A stretch of 64,000 nt of DNA from Niebla homalea (GCA_019925105.1 JAHGAU010000006.1:1-64000), one strand, 5' to 3'; positions 37,401-49,110 are shown, counted from the stretch's first letter. Numbers and translations are program-made. The notes: generated from the sequence alone by a model not told the origin.

Positions 37401-37467
37401 CGGTGTTGGGATTCCTGCGGGACTTTCGGCCGTTCACAGGCTTTTCAGCCATTACGACTATATCCAT
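34464..37467 (-). CDS. Calpain-like cysteine protease (family C2)
   Basis: Seven exons (37467-37045, 36983-36797, 36744-36480, 36427-36197, 36075-35970, 35921-35730, 35684-34464) join in frame to 874 residues. Core features: GLGGTCYLVSAI with the nucleophile Cys (about residue 167), CVARDEKVGVYGFVFFRDGEW, TWLPLLEKAYAKAHGDYTAI, the catalytic His in GIHTNHSYSIMEAG (about 350) and Asn in NPWGKKGW (about 370), then GTFWISYEDLLEDF and a C2-like domain. The last 300 residues are a charged, low-complexity tail (Lys/Arg-rich, then Asp/Ser-rich, with a proline run) probably disordered. The usual GDCW around the Cys reads GTCY here, and the oxyanion-hole Gln appears to be Arg. Calpains are calcium-dependent cytosolic processing proteases. 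It seems unrelated to the biosynthetic genes. Confidence 0.88.
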
Positions 37468-37764
37468 TGTTCCACTTCTCGAAAACCAGCTGTCCGAAAA
37501 GAATTCAGAATGGATGAGGTTACAACCAGAGAGGTTGGAGAGGCTCGAAGAATTTAGGAAGTCAGGGAGGATGAGAGTAGCACGAGGCGGACTAGCGTGT
37601 GTTTAGCGTCGAACACCAAGCTGCATGATCTGACGCAACTTTTTTCAAGTCGGTGTGTTGTGGCGAATAATTCCAGGCAGCGCTTAGCCAATGTCTTGGA
37701 GTGCAATCCAAATTCACAGCTAAGTCACATAAGCTGGATCATCTGATTGAGCTTCGGCCAGCTC

Positions 37765-39618
37765 TCAGTGCAGCACGCCCTTTATGTCATGGAAAGCCTC
37801 ACGGTAGCCATTCCGTTCGACCAGTTGTCCCACCCGAGCAATGCAAGAAAACTGCTGGAGACTGAGATTACGTCTGCAAGCCCGTTCGGGTAACTCAGAT
37901 CGCATCATCTGATTTGAGGCCAATTCCAGATTGGGGCTGTCTGAATCTAGCTCATGCCACTTTTTAGCGGTCGCATAAGGAGGAGGATTCGTCGAGTCCA
38001 GCTCCGCACGTTGTCCCGCAAGATTTCGGCGCTGTCGGAGGGTAAAGAACACGACAGCCACGATGAGACATAGGCACGCGATGCCGCCAACGACTCCCCA
38101 GCTATTGCGCCTGTGGACTTTAAGGGAGAGGCGGTTGAGGACGACGTGAGGGTGGAATCGGTAGACGAGGAGTTCGCAGCAGTACGATTGAAATGTGTCG
38201 TCGCCATTAATGTAGCCACTGACGAAATCAGGTCCGAGATATACCACTGTCCAGCCTGGGCGTAATATTGTTTCACAGGGTCCGACTGCTCGTAAGCAGC
38301 CGGTTGAGCAGAGTAGTGGTCTACCCACCCCAAATTTGAGAGATCAAAGATACGAATACCCTGGCTCCAGGGGTCCATCGAGCTCATTGAATTCTGGATG
38401 AGGTCAGAGCCCTTGGATGGTACATAGTCAGTGCCTCCAAAAACCAATACTTGGCTTCCCCCAACACTGTTGCAGGTGTGGAGATTGCGCGGAATTGGAA
38501 GATCGTACGTAACATCAACCCAATGGAATGCAGGAGGCGGAAGAATGCTGAACGTGTCATAGGGCGTATCGTTCCACTTCATCCCGTCGGAACCTTCAAA
38601 GGTACCACCGAGCCCCGCGTAGAGAAAGACCTCATAGGTGTTATTATTCGAGGCGATCCCCGCCCCGCAAAGATCTCTTCTTCCCTTGGGCGTGTTGCCA
38701 GTCGTGGTCTGATTATACCAAGTCTGCGCTGAAAGATCGAAGACGGGTACCATGCCAAAGCTGGCCAATCCTTGCTCCTTGCTTTCCCCACCGAAAGCGA
38801 GGAAGATTTCATCTGTACCAAAAGATGGAACATAGTGCATTTGGCCACTGAAAATAGGCTGTCCGCTGCTCGCACTACTCCGATTCGTGAAACTGCGTGT
38901 ATTTATGTCGAATTCAACCATGCTGGGCAACTCAATTGACCACGCTTGATTGAGTCCCCCCAAGATGAGCGCCTTGTCTTGTCCAGAGGCTTGGAGGCCA
39001 AAATGGGGTCTGGTCAAGGCCAAGGCAGTCCAGATGCTCGAGTCTGAATCGAAAAATGTATCACAAGATCCTCCGCCCGCATTATCGGGTTTGAATGCCT
39101 TGAATGTCAAAGGCGGAGTTGTATTGGCATTGGCGACTGCAGCCACAGCCCCAGAAAAGCTAGAGTATATCAAATTCTCGCTCTGATAGTACCATAATGC
39201 GCCATAGCTCAAGTTGGGATGATCGTCGGGTTTCGCTGTTGAACTGATCTTCGATGTCAAATTATTCCAATCGTTGGCCAAGTCGACTGCGAGGACCAAG
39301 GTTGGCCCAACGAGCTCTAAGGACGCCTACATTGTGCAATCTGAACCTTGCGATTTCTGGAGTACGAGAAGATTCCCCCCTATGTACAAGTAATCGCCAG
39401 CCACAGTAGCTGAAGTCGAAGGTCAGTGCGTGCTTCACCGTGAACTCGATGGATTTTAGTACCTTGGTGCGAACTCCAACGAAGGAATTGTCACCTCTCT
39501 CTGGGACAAGGGCTGACTGCTGGCGAGCTTCAATAGTCTGGAGTGATGGTGCAGCGCATGCACCTCGGAGCAAAAGGAAAGGCACAGCGGAACACTCGAG
39601 CAGCCTTGATTGCCTCAT
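37765..39618 (-). pseudogene. Kelch-repeat membrane protein, interrupted by a frameshift
   Basis: The ATG at 39,618 is followed by a signal peptide (SRLLECSAVPFLLLRGACAA). After one or two short introns (around 39,300-39,465; VAGDYLYIGG is readable) comes a long exon with kelch-type motifs: ALILGGLNQAW, IFLAFGGESKEQG, VFLYAGLGGTFEG, HTCNSVGGSQVLVFGGTDY. It ends in a Ser/Thr-rich stalk and GAIAG. The expected transmembrane helix VVGGIACLCLIVAVVFFTL and a cytoplasmic tail (to 37,765) lie in another frame. The switch is at a run of four C (38,096-38,099); one more C would restore the frame. It is either a true inactivating deletion or a homopolymer sequencing error. The intact protein would be a single-pass surface protein of unknown function. 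Confidence 0.75.
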
Positions 39619-40672
39619 TCTCGTCACGATGGTGTCAGGATGGGAGAATGATGCTGGGAGAGGAGCATGGATGCACTTGTGACGGATCAAGGCCAGCGGA
39701 AAGACGCCGCAATCTCCAGTGACCCATGGTTTGATCCCGAAACAAGCGAAAGACTAAGGATGCCGCTTTGGGTTTGAGTTGGACAACTTCTCAACGGAAG
39801 GATGCAGCCTGATACATGAGAGGCTTCGAAATATAGCGTGTTGCTCTGGGCGTCAAGAGCTGAACTGGAGATCTCTCTGCGGGTCCTTCTCGATATCCCC
39901 AGTCATAGAGGAGGGTCTTGGTGGGCGTGAGGAACGACGGCGTTTTCCAGTACGCGCTCCACGCATGTATGCGAGCTGGCGACGGCATTGGGCAGCTCAT
40001 TTATCATCATGGACTTGGGAGTTCGAAGTAAGCCCCTGGAGCACCGGCTCAAGATCATCACTCGTCAGAAAGATGATGATGATCAGTGAGTACGAAACGA
40101 CACTGGAGCAACGAGGAAGGCGGATTTTGACGCTGGCGCTAGTCACTACTACGGTAACGGCTTGTTCTACTAGCTTTCAGTGGGGCGGAGAGGCTTGGGG
40201 ATTCTTTTGGCCCACAATGGCGTTCCTTTAAATCTTTTCGCTTTTTCCCGAAATTACTCTCATTGTTTATTAATAAAAACAGTGTTCATGGAGTTCAGGG
40301 TGTCAACAGGTCTGGCTGCTAGACCCGCAGCGGGCAAGAAGCCAGCAGAATGCGTTCCGTTATATGCGTAAGGACTGCAAGTGAGGGGGGAAAGGCACAA
40401 GTAATAAGGCCTGCAAAAGACTGTCGAAACGTATGCGGAGTGTGACATTCATGAAGTGAATCGAGTAAAAGAATTAGTTGTACAGCTCGAAGATATTGCA
40501 ACCGGTCTCTGGTGCATTTCCTTCAGGAGAGTAAAGGTGCAAGCACGATTGAAATCATTTCAAACAAAAATTCAACCAATTACCAGTTCCCAGTAACGCC
40601 ATCCTACTATTATTGCCCATTGATGACCGCACCTTGCAATCTACACCACCCCTTGATCTTAGTCCACCATCA
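39619..40672. other. Intergenic, no gene recognised
   Basis: About 1 kb between the kelch gene start and the end of the Cys-rich secreted protein gene. Open frames up to 150 codons exist but have no recognisable motif and overlap on opposite strands. The right end is the 3' region of the secreted protein gene. Confidence 0.4.
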
Positions 40673-41188
40673 TTACGCAGGCAACGCCCCACACTTCCAC
40701 TCAACGGCAAACCCTTTCACCCCCTCCCCCATCTCGACATTAAAACACTCCTCCTGATTCTCCGCCCCGATCACAAACACATGACTTGTCCCATTCACCG
40801 TCCCATCGCACTCCTTATTGTCATAGACCTCAAGCACACACTGCGTGCCCGGCACAATCTTGCCATTGTACTCGGCCTTGAAGGAGCCGAACCCACGGGC
40901 CACGTTGAAGACCGGGTTCGGAGTGGCGTCCCAGCATTTATTCTGGGGAAGAGAGAGGAAGCGTTTGGAGTTGACCAGCATCATGCAGGAATCGGAGGTG
41001 AAGGTGCGGATGTTGGCAGAAGTGTGCGGGTCGTAGGGGGCGCTGATGGGGGGATCGATACCTGGTTCGCCTTTGGGGGGGCTATTGCCGAGAGGGGTGG
41101 CAAGGGGAAGGAGGGAGGTGAGAAAGATGAGAGCGGAGAGAAACTGATGGCGTTCAGTATGACTTTTGGGATTTTGAGGGAAGAGCAT
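40673..41188 (-). CDS. Small secreted cysteine-containing protein (171 aa)
   Basis: A single-exon frame from the ATG at 41,188 to 40,673. After a short polar leader comes a hydrophobic stretch (FLSALIFLTSLLPLATPLG), which would work as a signal peptide. The rest (about 137 residues) has exactly six cysteines (SDSC, NKC, TQC, KEC, EEC, WKC), enough for three disulfides, and a predicted beta-rich texture. I do not recognise the family. Possible roles include a secreted effector or cell-wall protein. The start could also lie in a small upstream exon, because the leader before the hydrophobic core is unusually polar. Confidence 0.6.
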   Translation of the reverse strand: MLFPQNPKSHTERHQFLSALIFLTSLLPLATPLGNSPPKGEPGIDPPISAPYDPHTSANIRTFTSDSCMMLVNSKRFLSLPQNKCWDATPNPVFNVARGFGSFKAEYNGKIVPGTQCVLEVYDNKECDGTVNGTSHVFVIGAENQEECFNVEMGEGVKGFAVEWKCGALPA

Positions 41189-41700
41189 ATCGAACCTGCA
41201 TTGTAAGCGCAACGACTTGATCTGAGGAACGTAAGTTCTAGGTACGTTGTCTTGAATGACTGAAAGGGGTGAATAAAATCAGAAGTGGGAGAGGAGATGT
41301 AGAAGAGGAGAGATAGACGCAAGGATTTTTATATCCCAATTCGTGAGTGACACTCTTATACTTTGGCCTACGGGCACCTTTAAACCCTTCTTGCGCCGAG
41401 CACACACCAAAAATTTTATTATACCTCCTGTCGATCAAAGCTTGACAATCTATACATAATGCGCTCTGGGATCAACAAGGCCAAGGCGCAGGTGGCCAAA
41501 ACTCTATTCGTAGATTCGCACACTCCACACGATGTTGGTGAAAATGTGGCAGTAGAAAGCAGAAATTTCAGCTGTCATCAAAGAGCTGGGTTTGAGGATC
41601 TGGAACCCATGAATTCAATGTCCCGTTCAATGTTCCAGCTATGTTTCACATGAATACACACACGGTGGCAATGGGGGCTACTGGCACCTCTCATCAAACA
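41189..41700. other. Intergenic, no gene recognised
   Basis: Upstream region of the Cys-rich secreted protein and downstream region of the transporter pseudogene. Only short frames without motifs were seen. Confidence 0.4.
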
Positions 41701-43117
41701 TCAAAGCTTGACCAGGAAGTTTCGGCTTTGCCGTATCCGAGCCCAAGTCATGAGGAGACCCCTATGGTCAGACAGGAGCCGAAATACATGGAGAGTGCGA
41801 GATATCTACGGTTGATCAATGAACCACTGATTGCTATGCCAAACGGCCCATTGTTGAACATCAGTCAGCTGCATAGAGCTTTAGTTTTCAGCAAGATGCT
41901 TACGCCAATGCCGAAGCTCCGATAGCCAGAACTAGGGACGTGCCTCAACTCTCAGTATTAGATATCTGCGCCGCGCACGTAATCTGCAGGCTCAGAATAG
42001 CATCTGATGCAAAGCCATAGGCAATGATCCAAACAGTCAGGCCTCCACTGCTATCAACGGCCGTCCAAGTGAAGTCGATGGTTCTTGAAAGAATCTCTGC
42101 CACCGAGCAGGCGTTGAAGGCTCCATAGCGGTCCGCCAGCAGGCTGGGGACGATCCTACCAAACAATGATGTTCCGTTCAGAATGGAGACCAGGTAGAAA
42201 GCGAAACTGTCGGCTTTTCCGAGGCTTGTTGCGTAGGACCATATGAATTAAAAGGACTGAACATGCCGAGATTGAAGATGGTCAGCCCCACAGCAAATGG
42301 CAAGAAGGCCGCATTCTTAAGTATGAACAGATCAAGCTTCTTCTTGGGGTGGCTTTTGAGCTGCTGCAAGATCCACAGCTTTGTCATCAGTAGGTAGCTC
42401 CTTCAGAAAGGCACGAATGACGATACAAGCCGTTGCCAGTAGTGGAACCATCATACAGCCGACGACGCGCATCGTCCAGCCAAAACTCATTTTATGATGG
42501 TTGAGCAGCTGGTCAAGCATGATTGGCAAGATGACTCGGCCCAGGGAAGCACCTGAGATGGCGACACCGAGTGCAAGGCCGCGATCCCTGATGAAATACC
42601 AGGACACGGTCGCGATTGTTGGAGTGACGAGGAATGACATGCTCAATCCAAGCAGAAGTCTCTGCGCAAGGAAGAATTGGTAATACTCCAACCAGAGCGA
42701 CGTCATGAAAATTGCAAAGATGACACCGTTGCTGCCGCCGCAGATCAAGATCTGTAAGCGTCAACGTTGTACTTGCTACAAACATCCTGCCTGTGACTGA
42801 CCCTGGCTCCCGTCCTATCGACGAGCACACCAGCGAGACCGGCGCCAAAGAACATCTTGAACATGGCAAAGGAGCCAATCCATGATACATCAAAGGCAGA
42901 CTTGCCACTGAGCTGGTGATGTGCATAATATTCTTGAAACAGACCGAGCGCTGCACCTAGCACTGAAAGTCATGCTTTGAAGCTGCTCAAACGTCAATTG
43001 AAGCCATGCGGTGTGGCAAATAGGCTGACCCATGCTTCTTTTCGTGCTGCCAGGAGCTGCAGTGAGTCCATTTTCGTTGGTGTCCGGATACCTCGAGTTC
43101 TGAGTAGCGTTTGCCAA
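41701..43117 (-). pseudogene. MFS transporter (monocarboxylate-porter type), multiply frameshifted
   Basis: Homologous segments are legible in order but in changing frames. They are: EAWVSLFATPHGFN followed by an in-frame stop; GAALGLFQEYYAHHQLSG; FAMFKMFFGAGLAGVLVDRTGA; then (after a 50 bp intron) CGGSNGVIFAIFMTSLW through RDRGLALGVAISGASLG; KKKLDLFILKNAAFLPFAVG; KADSFAFYLVSILNGTSLFG, ADRYGAFNA; and the C-terminal WARIRQSRNFLVKL ending at 41,701. Shifts occur near 42,345 (one extra base by an AAAA run), near 42,240 (one base missing at TTTTAATTC), near 41,750 and probably near the N-terminus. Intact relatives have 12 membrane helices and carry monocarboxylates or metabolites. With at least four lesions a functional protein is very unlikely. 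Start is approximate. Confidence 0.8.
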
Positions 43118-43439
43118 TGGCTGTGAGGTAACCCGATGACAGAAACTTGAATAAATGGGCTTTGACTGAATGGTGGAGGCTCCGAGGACTCTCTGCGGGC
43201 GTTGCCTTGAAAGTCAGCAGCGAGCAAGCATCTCAATCCAGTCTACGCTCGAAAGGCCTGAATGTGCCGTACATGCTGGATTAACAAGCTCGAGTCCCAT
43301 CCTCTTTCGATGCGATATTGAAGGTTGTTTGATCTCGCATCGTTGAGGCAATGTGATGAGGGAGAGAGAATCTCATTACTCGGCGGACCGCGTGTTCTCG
43401 GCGCTCTGTATCTCTTTCCCGACGCCTTTTTCCTTGGTA

Positions 43440-45251
43440 TTCGACCATGAAGCAAAACGAAGAGAGGAGGCCTGTCAGATGATATCGAACCAACTAGATG
43501 ATGTACAAGTTCCATTAAGTATCTCTATGTCTGGTTCTGGTCCGTCTCTTCGAACTATTTCGCAGCGAATCCCAGAATCGTTAATTGGTGATCCGGCCTT
43601 CCAACCAAGTGCACTGTCATCAGCGAAAGGGGCTGATATGGTGAGTCTACCAGACAAGGAGGAAGCTCATGCACTGCTTGGTCACTACGCTCGACTTGCA
43701 AGTCACATGCATTATATAGTCTTCATGCCAACTGTAGGCATCATACTTGACCAAGTGTACGAGCGAATGGACCATGTGCAGCGCTGTCAGCACGAGCAGA
43801 TCGCTTTACTTCTCAGCATGTTCACTTCCACTGCAAACTTCTGGACGCCCGGGAATGACAGAGCCATGATCTTCAACTCGACAGCCGATGCCATGCAATG
43901 CTTCACCACGTGGGCCAAGGCTGCCCTCGCGCTCGTAGAGCATATGTAGAGACCGGGTCGCAGTTCTTTAGAGCAGGTACAGGCGTCCGTGGTCCTGGGA
44001 TTTGTCATTTTAGGTACAGAGGGGCTCTCAGCAAAGACAAGGTGGCTTCAACATGCGGCTACCACAGCAGCGCGAGACCTTTCAATTCACGTGTTGGACG
44101 GCAGGAAGAAGAAATCCCGTAGGGTCAAGTCTCCTGAGGATGAAACACAGCTTGAGATGAAACAGAGATTGTGGTGGCATCTCGTAGCATCAGACTGGTA
44201 CCTATCTCAAGGTGTCTTGATTGGTGCCCTGTGCTGGTGTTACTTCAGGGCCATGAGTCTTGTGCCAGGCCCCCAAGAAAGCACATACTCCGTTCACCTG
44301 GCGCACATGAGAGTGGACAAACCTCGAAACTTGGACGATATTGACCTTGTACACACACCATTCTCCTATACTCCTCCAAGGAGCGAGCCAACCGTAGTCT
44401 CATCCCTGCGTTTCCGTCTCGCCGAGCTTAGCCGTGATATTGTCGATGCCATCCCACTCATATCAGCTGGACGAGAAGAACCACTATACGACACCATCAT
44501 CTCATTGGATAAGAAATTCGAGCAATTCCACAACGAGCTCCCCACTTTCTTTCAAGAATGACAAGACCAGCCTCGGAAGCACCACACACACCTCGCACTC
44601 CGACGGTAAATGGTGGGATTTACCGGCAACACCAGGCGCATGAAACTCCATCAGCCCTTCATAGCTCGTGCATCGCTAGACCCTTGGTATAAGCACTCTG
44701 CAAAACTTGTTCAACAGTGCACCAATACTGTGGACCAGACGAATGTCTCTCTCGAAGAAAAAGGCTCTCCGGTAGGATCGTCCAATCTAAAGCTTGAGTT
44801 CGCAATGTACCATCTTTACTGGGCTACTGCAGTGCTCGTGATGGATCAATGCTATAATAAGGACAGAGGAACAGAGGATGAGCGTATTGCTGACGACCCC
44901 GTGGCGTTGCGGATGCTGGAATAGAGCAAGGATAGATTCTGGATGACGCACAACCTGCTCCTGTAACTGACTAGGGTGGTTTAAAGGCATTGTATCCACA
45001 TAGCCATGCATGTGCAGCAAATCGACCAGGCGTCCATGCTGCCCGACCAAGGCTCTTGCTCCAAGAACGATGAGTTCCTTCCGAATGATCAAGACAACGA
45101 CTTGCTCATTCCGACAGAAGGTCCTCTCGGGCAGGATGCATTCTCAACAATAGACAACCACACGTGGTGGAATCCTACGAGGGAAGGATCAGATCTACAA
45201 ATGCCAGATTGGGACCAGCTCTTCAATGAGTTGACCTCTACTATGAGTTGA
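43440..45251 (+). pseudogene. Fungal-specific transcription factor (fungal_trans domain), broken by stops
   Basis: One reading frame holds the regulator from about 43,440: HALLGHYARLASHMHYIVFM, the fungal_trans core (FTSTANFWTP, LEQVQASVVLGFVILGTEGL, KTRWLQHAATTAARDLSIHV), MKQRLWWHLVASDWYLSQ, RRMKLHQPFIARASLDPWY and a C-terminal DWDQLFNELTSTMS. That same frame is interrupted by TAG at 43,947, TGA at 44,559, TAA at 44,607, TAG at 44,922 and more stops before 45,006. The interruptions lie inside the domain, and no plausible intron removes them. No Zn2Cys6 finger is found upstream. Intact relatives are DNA-binding regulators, often of biosynthetic clusters. It lies head to head with the transporter pseudogene. 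Confidence 0.8.
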
Positions 45252-45404
45252 AACGAATCGAGTGTTTTAGCCGCCACTGTAAGGCAAAACGCTTTAAACC
45301 CAATCATCCTTATTAGGTCCAACCCGGCCACATATCACCTCAATTGAGCGTAGACAGCCCCTGGGAATATCCTGTACCCCAGTGATGCATGTAATCTTCC
45401 TGAC

Positions 45405-46897
45405 TCAAGCTGCTTCGTGACTCAAGCTGCTCCTGGCAGATATCTTTTTTGTCGTGTCGCCGTTATGGCTTTTGTGTATATCTGCCAGCTCAAGGCTTTT
45501 GCCTCCGAGCTCTACATTTTCAGGCTCGGTCACAATCCTGGCGTAACTTGCCCTCCCCGAACTATCAAATATGGTATTGTCTCTCTTGACTTGGTCATTC
45601 TGGGTCTGCTGAGAGCGAAAAGATCTCGGCGAGTATCGCAAGCTTTGCAAAGTCGAGCTTCGAACGCTAGTCATCGTCGAAGCAAAGGAGCGTTTGGGAA
45701 GTAAGGCGGCGAGGGAAGGTAGACAGGCTGCGATGAGTCCAAGTCCAGCCTCCATTATGGCCCAATACATTGCGAACGTAAGGGCGACTAGAGACGGTCA
45801 ATTAGGTGACTGGGGTTCGAATTTAATAGCAAGGACCATACTCACAGTTCAAGTTCATGAATGTATTACCCACGTTCTTGGTTATATTAACGCAGACCGC
45901 CAAACGTACCAACGAAGCTCCGAACGCCCTATGAGGACTTTCAGTAAACACGAGTCGCGTATTGGAGTGTCCAATGCTACCAACCCGCCGCCAACCAGGA
46001 ATATGCCTGACACTCCTGCCTTTCTAGCCCTGGACATGTGCAGCCTGCAGATCTGGTACGCAAATAATCAGCAGGTTAAAAGAGAACATGGGAAGCTTGA
46101 GTACGTACCATTAGAAAGGGCAGGATGAAGATCACGATGTCCAGTAAGCTATCCGATGCAGCCATAGCAACCTCCGCATATATGAATCCCATAAAGCTCA
46201 TAGTCGCTGTTTCCCAATGATTGCTGCTAACGAAGCCGTAGAGAATGACGAAGACAAGGAGTGAAACAATCAGCCAGACTGATACCACTACAACAAGGGT
46301 GTTGGTGATCCAATTAAAGGGGCCTGTTTTGCCGACGACAAAAAGCCGTCGGAGGAAGTATATAATGCTCAGTTTGATTAGAGCATATGAGGTTAGCATC
46401 ATAATTTGGTAAGCGAAAACAATCTAATTTCTCGTCAGTGAATTGGGGAGCTCCTGAAGCCATGAAATGCGCCAACCTGTTGCATCTTCACAGCTGCTGT
46501 TTTATCATCAGGTACAGGACCTGCAAGAGGGGAGATCTCATTTCGATGCTTGACATATCCCAAAAGATGTGTTTTAACACCTGAGTGAAGCTTACAATGA
46601 GCGAGATTCCATTCGACGACCGCAAAGTGAAGGCACGTACCGACTATCAAACACACCCCCATGCCGACCACCATCGCCTTCAAATGTCGGCATATCAGAC
46701 CGGACCAATCTATACTGTTATCTTGCACTTACCAAGGCTACCAGGATCAGCCAGTCATCAATTGAGACTCTCGTGTTTTGTGTCTTTCGAACGCGAAACC
46801 TTGTGGCCACCAAGAGAGCGCCCACTATAGGCATTGCGATGCTGACCGCGAGTACATTTGGAGTATGAAAATGATAGAGCACCGATTCTGATGACAT
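45405..46897 (-). pseudogene. Rhodopsin-domain integral membrane protein, probable frameshift
   Basis: The ATG at 46,895-46,897 begins SSESVLYHFHTPNVLAVSIA. Exon 1 (to 46,733) gives two membrane-type segments, ending TQNTRVSIDDWLILVAL. Further exons give AMVVGMGVCLIVG, GVKTHLLGYVKHR, IVFAYQIMMLTSYALIKLSI, a long exon with several helices up to ILPFLMV, RLHMSRARKAGVSGIFLVGG, and finally FALTFAMYWAIMEAGLGLIA ACLPSL with a polar tail ending at 45,405. This order matches the fungal rhodopsin-domain (PTH11-like, 7-helix) family. Between GIFLVGG and RLVFTESPHRAFG the frame changes near 45,975 without a usable intron, so a one-base lesion (or error) is likely. If it is a sequencing error, the gene would be functional. 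Confidence 0.65.
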
Positions 46898-47913
46898 TGT
46901 CGCACTTGATCGGCACCAATCAGGTACAGATTATCTTGTGTGGGACTGGACAAGGTCCTAAAAAGTACTTGACCGTGTGCTGTTCTTACTCGAACAATGG
47001 CGAACACGGAGATCAAAGCTGGATGTCTTGAGGCATTGCGTTGGCAGTTAGACTGGCTACAGCTGCCACGTACAAGACCGCCCTTTTTGAAACTAAGTGA
47101 TGAGCGCTGCATTAAATCAGCGCAGTCGGCACAGGGGGCACATGCTTCATGACATCAGAGTGCGTGAAATACACCATGCCACGTCAGTGACTGACCACAA
47201 CCGATCACATTGACGTGGAGCCTTACGACAAGAATTCCAAATCTGACTTCGGACCAATTGTCAAAGTGGCATGTTGACGAACCGAGACCAGACATCGTCC
47301 TGATTTCCCCTTATTCATGCCGCTGCATCACAAGCTGCATTGTGTTTAGGCAGCATATGGCACAATTGCGCCCCTGTGAGCGGGGCACTCGCATTCAGCC
47401 CATGCAAGGATCACAATCGATTCTGTCAACTGGATTGGGCCCGTCGGCTCTTGGTATCCGTGAAGAGATTCATCGACGATGTTTGGTGCGCCTACGAGAT
47501 TCTACTTGGTGACATGCATGAAACCTCAAAATTTTTTACGAGCAGTGACTCAGTCGGCCGCCCAGTCTGATAAGCGCCTTGGCAGATTCCGGCGTAAAGG
47601 ACTCCCCCGAAGTAGACGCTTTCAAGCTGGTGTCCGATGCTTTTAATTTGGGCGATTCAGGCTTGAGCGCGAGCGGTGTATACAACTGAGAACAAGTGAA
47701 GTGACAGGGTCTGGTGGATTACGGTGTCTACGGACGACAGCTGAATGAGTTGATGCACAAATCTTTGATGGGCTGTGCACAGTCCTGCGAGCTATTCTTC
47801 AATATTCTCGCAGTTCTTGACGTAGATCAAAGACATTCATCTCTATCTACACATTCATCAACGACGATTGCACGTTAAGGAGGCGGCATTTGTCAATTGA
47901 CCTGATCATTGAC
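46898..47913. other. Intergenic, no gene recognised
   Basis: About 1 kb between the rhodopsin-domain gene start and the 3' end of the first SDR gene. Only short frames without motif are present. Confidence 0.4.
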
Positions 47914-49110
47914 TCAATGCACAGCAAAGCCACCATCAACCGCCAACGGCATCCCAGTGACTCCTGCCGCATCATCGCTCGCAAGGAAGACCACCGTCTT
48001 GGCGACATCTTCCACCGTAGTCAAGCTACCCCAAGGTGTCTGGCTGATCATCTGTGCAACGGTTTCCTTGTGCTCGAGCATGTGCTTGGTCATGGGGGTC
48101 TTGAGAACTATGATATAATTAGATCATTGTTGCTGCGATTGATGGCGAAGTTGCTACGAGCTTACATCCTGGGCAGATGGCATTGCAATGGATCTTATGC
48201 GGAGCATAGTCCAAGGCGACGGCCTTCGTGAACTGGACGACGGCTGCCTTCGACGCGCAGTACGCAGCTTCAAGAGAGATCGAGTAAGCCTTCGCTCAGT
48301 CGATTTCAGGGGAAGGTATAAGTATACATGCGCCACCAGCCACGGGCCTCAGTCCTGCTCCACTCGATGTGTTGATAATCCATCCACGGTCCCCACTCGA
48401 ATGAGGAGCTTGCTTGAGAAATTGTGCACAAGCGTATTTGCAGCCGAGGAACACGCTTCGAAGGTTGACAGACCTAGGTCATTACACGTCAGAAGATTTC
48501 GCAGGCATCTCGATCGGTCGGAGGCCCAGCGACGCGACCAGAGCCGACGCCGTTGAGGCGCAGATTAATTGATACCATTGAGAGGATAGAGAGTAGGTCC
48601 GTCTCTTACATCATCTTGTCCCAGGTATTTGGCTCCATCTCATGCATCAGCACGTCTTCAAAGCCTATTCCTGCATTATTGACCACGCTGATCTCGACAT
48701 ATAAAATTGGAGTCAGCTTTGGGAAATTTGAGGAGCGCTTACGGTAACGATTGTGACAAAGAGACCAGGCCTGCCAAACGCATGCACTCGTCTAGTATAA
48801 ATGAGAAATAAGATTCGACTCACATATCAAGCCTCCCTCCTCCATTCTCAGTCGCGGTTGCAACGGCAGTCGCGACATCTTCCGCCTCCACGACATTGAT
48901 CCTACAAAAGGCTGCTCTACCTGGCCCATATCGTTGGTCGATCAAGTCCACAGTCGTAGTGCTCTCTCCAGCCGGGGGTCCACCGTTAAGGTCGGCGCAG
49001 ATAATGAATCTGATGTCTTGCTCGGCAAACGCCAGAGCGATTGCCCGGCCAAGCCCGGATGACGCTCCCGTGACAAGGGCCACTTTTCCTTCCAGCCGAC
49101 CACTGGACAT
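47914..49110 (-). CDS. Short-chain dehydrogenase/reductase (classical SDR)
   Basis: Five exons (49110-48824, 48687-48610, 48473-48328, 48267-48166, 48107-47914) join in frame to 268 residues, the usual length of a classical SDR. Motifs in order: VALVTGASSGLGRAIAL (TGxxxGxG cofactor loop), ADLNGG (acidic residue after strand 2, favouring NAD(H)), LDIVVNNAGIG (NNAG), GWIINTSSGAG (catalytic Ser), AYCASKAAVVQFTKA (YxxxK), PGFLKTPM and the C-terminal VTGMPLAVDGGFAVH. It oxidises or reduces a hydroxyl/keto group. The gene is divergent from the next SDR, with a 698 bp shared upstream region. Being near the PKS it is a plausible tailoring enzyme. Confidence 0.9.

Noticed and set aside
43947..43988. 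A short intron that would remove the first stop in the transcription factor
   Set aside because: The only usable splice pair gives an intron under 30 bp, and the skipped codons encode conserved fungal_trans residues (SLEQVQASVV) in the same frame; later stops would remain.
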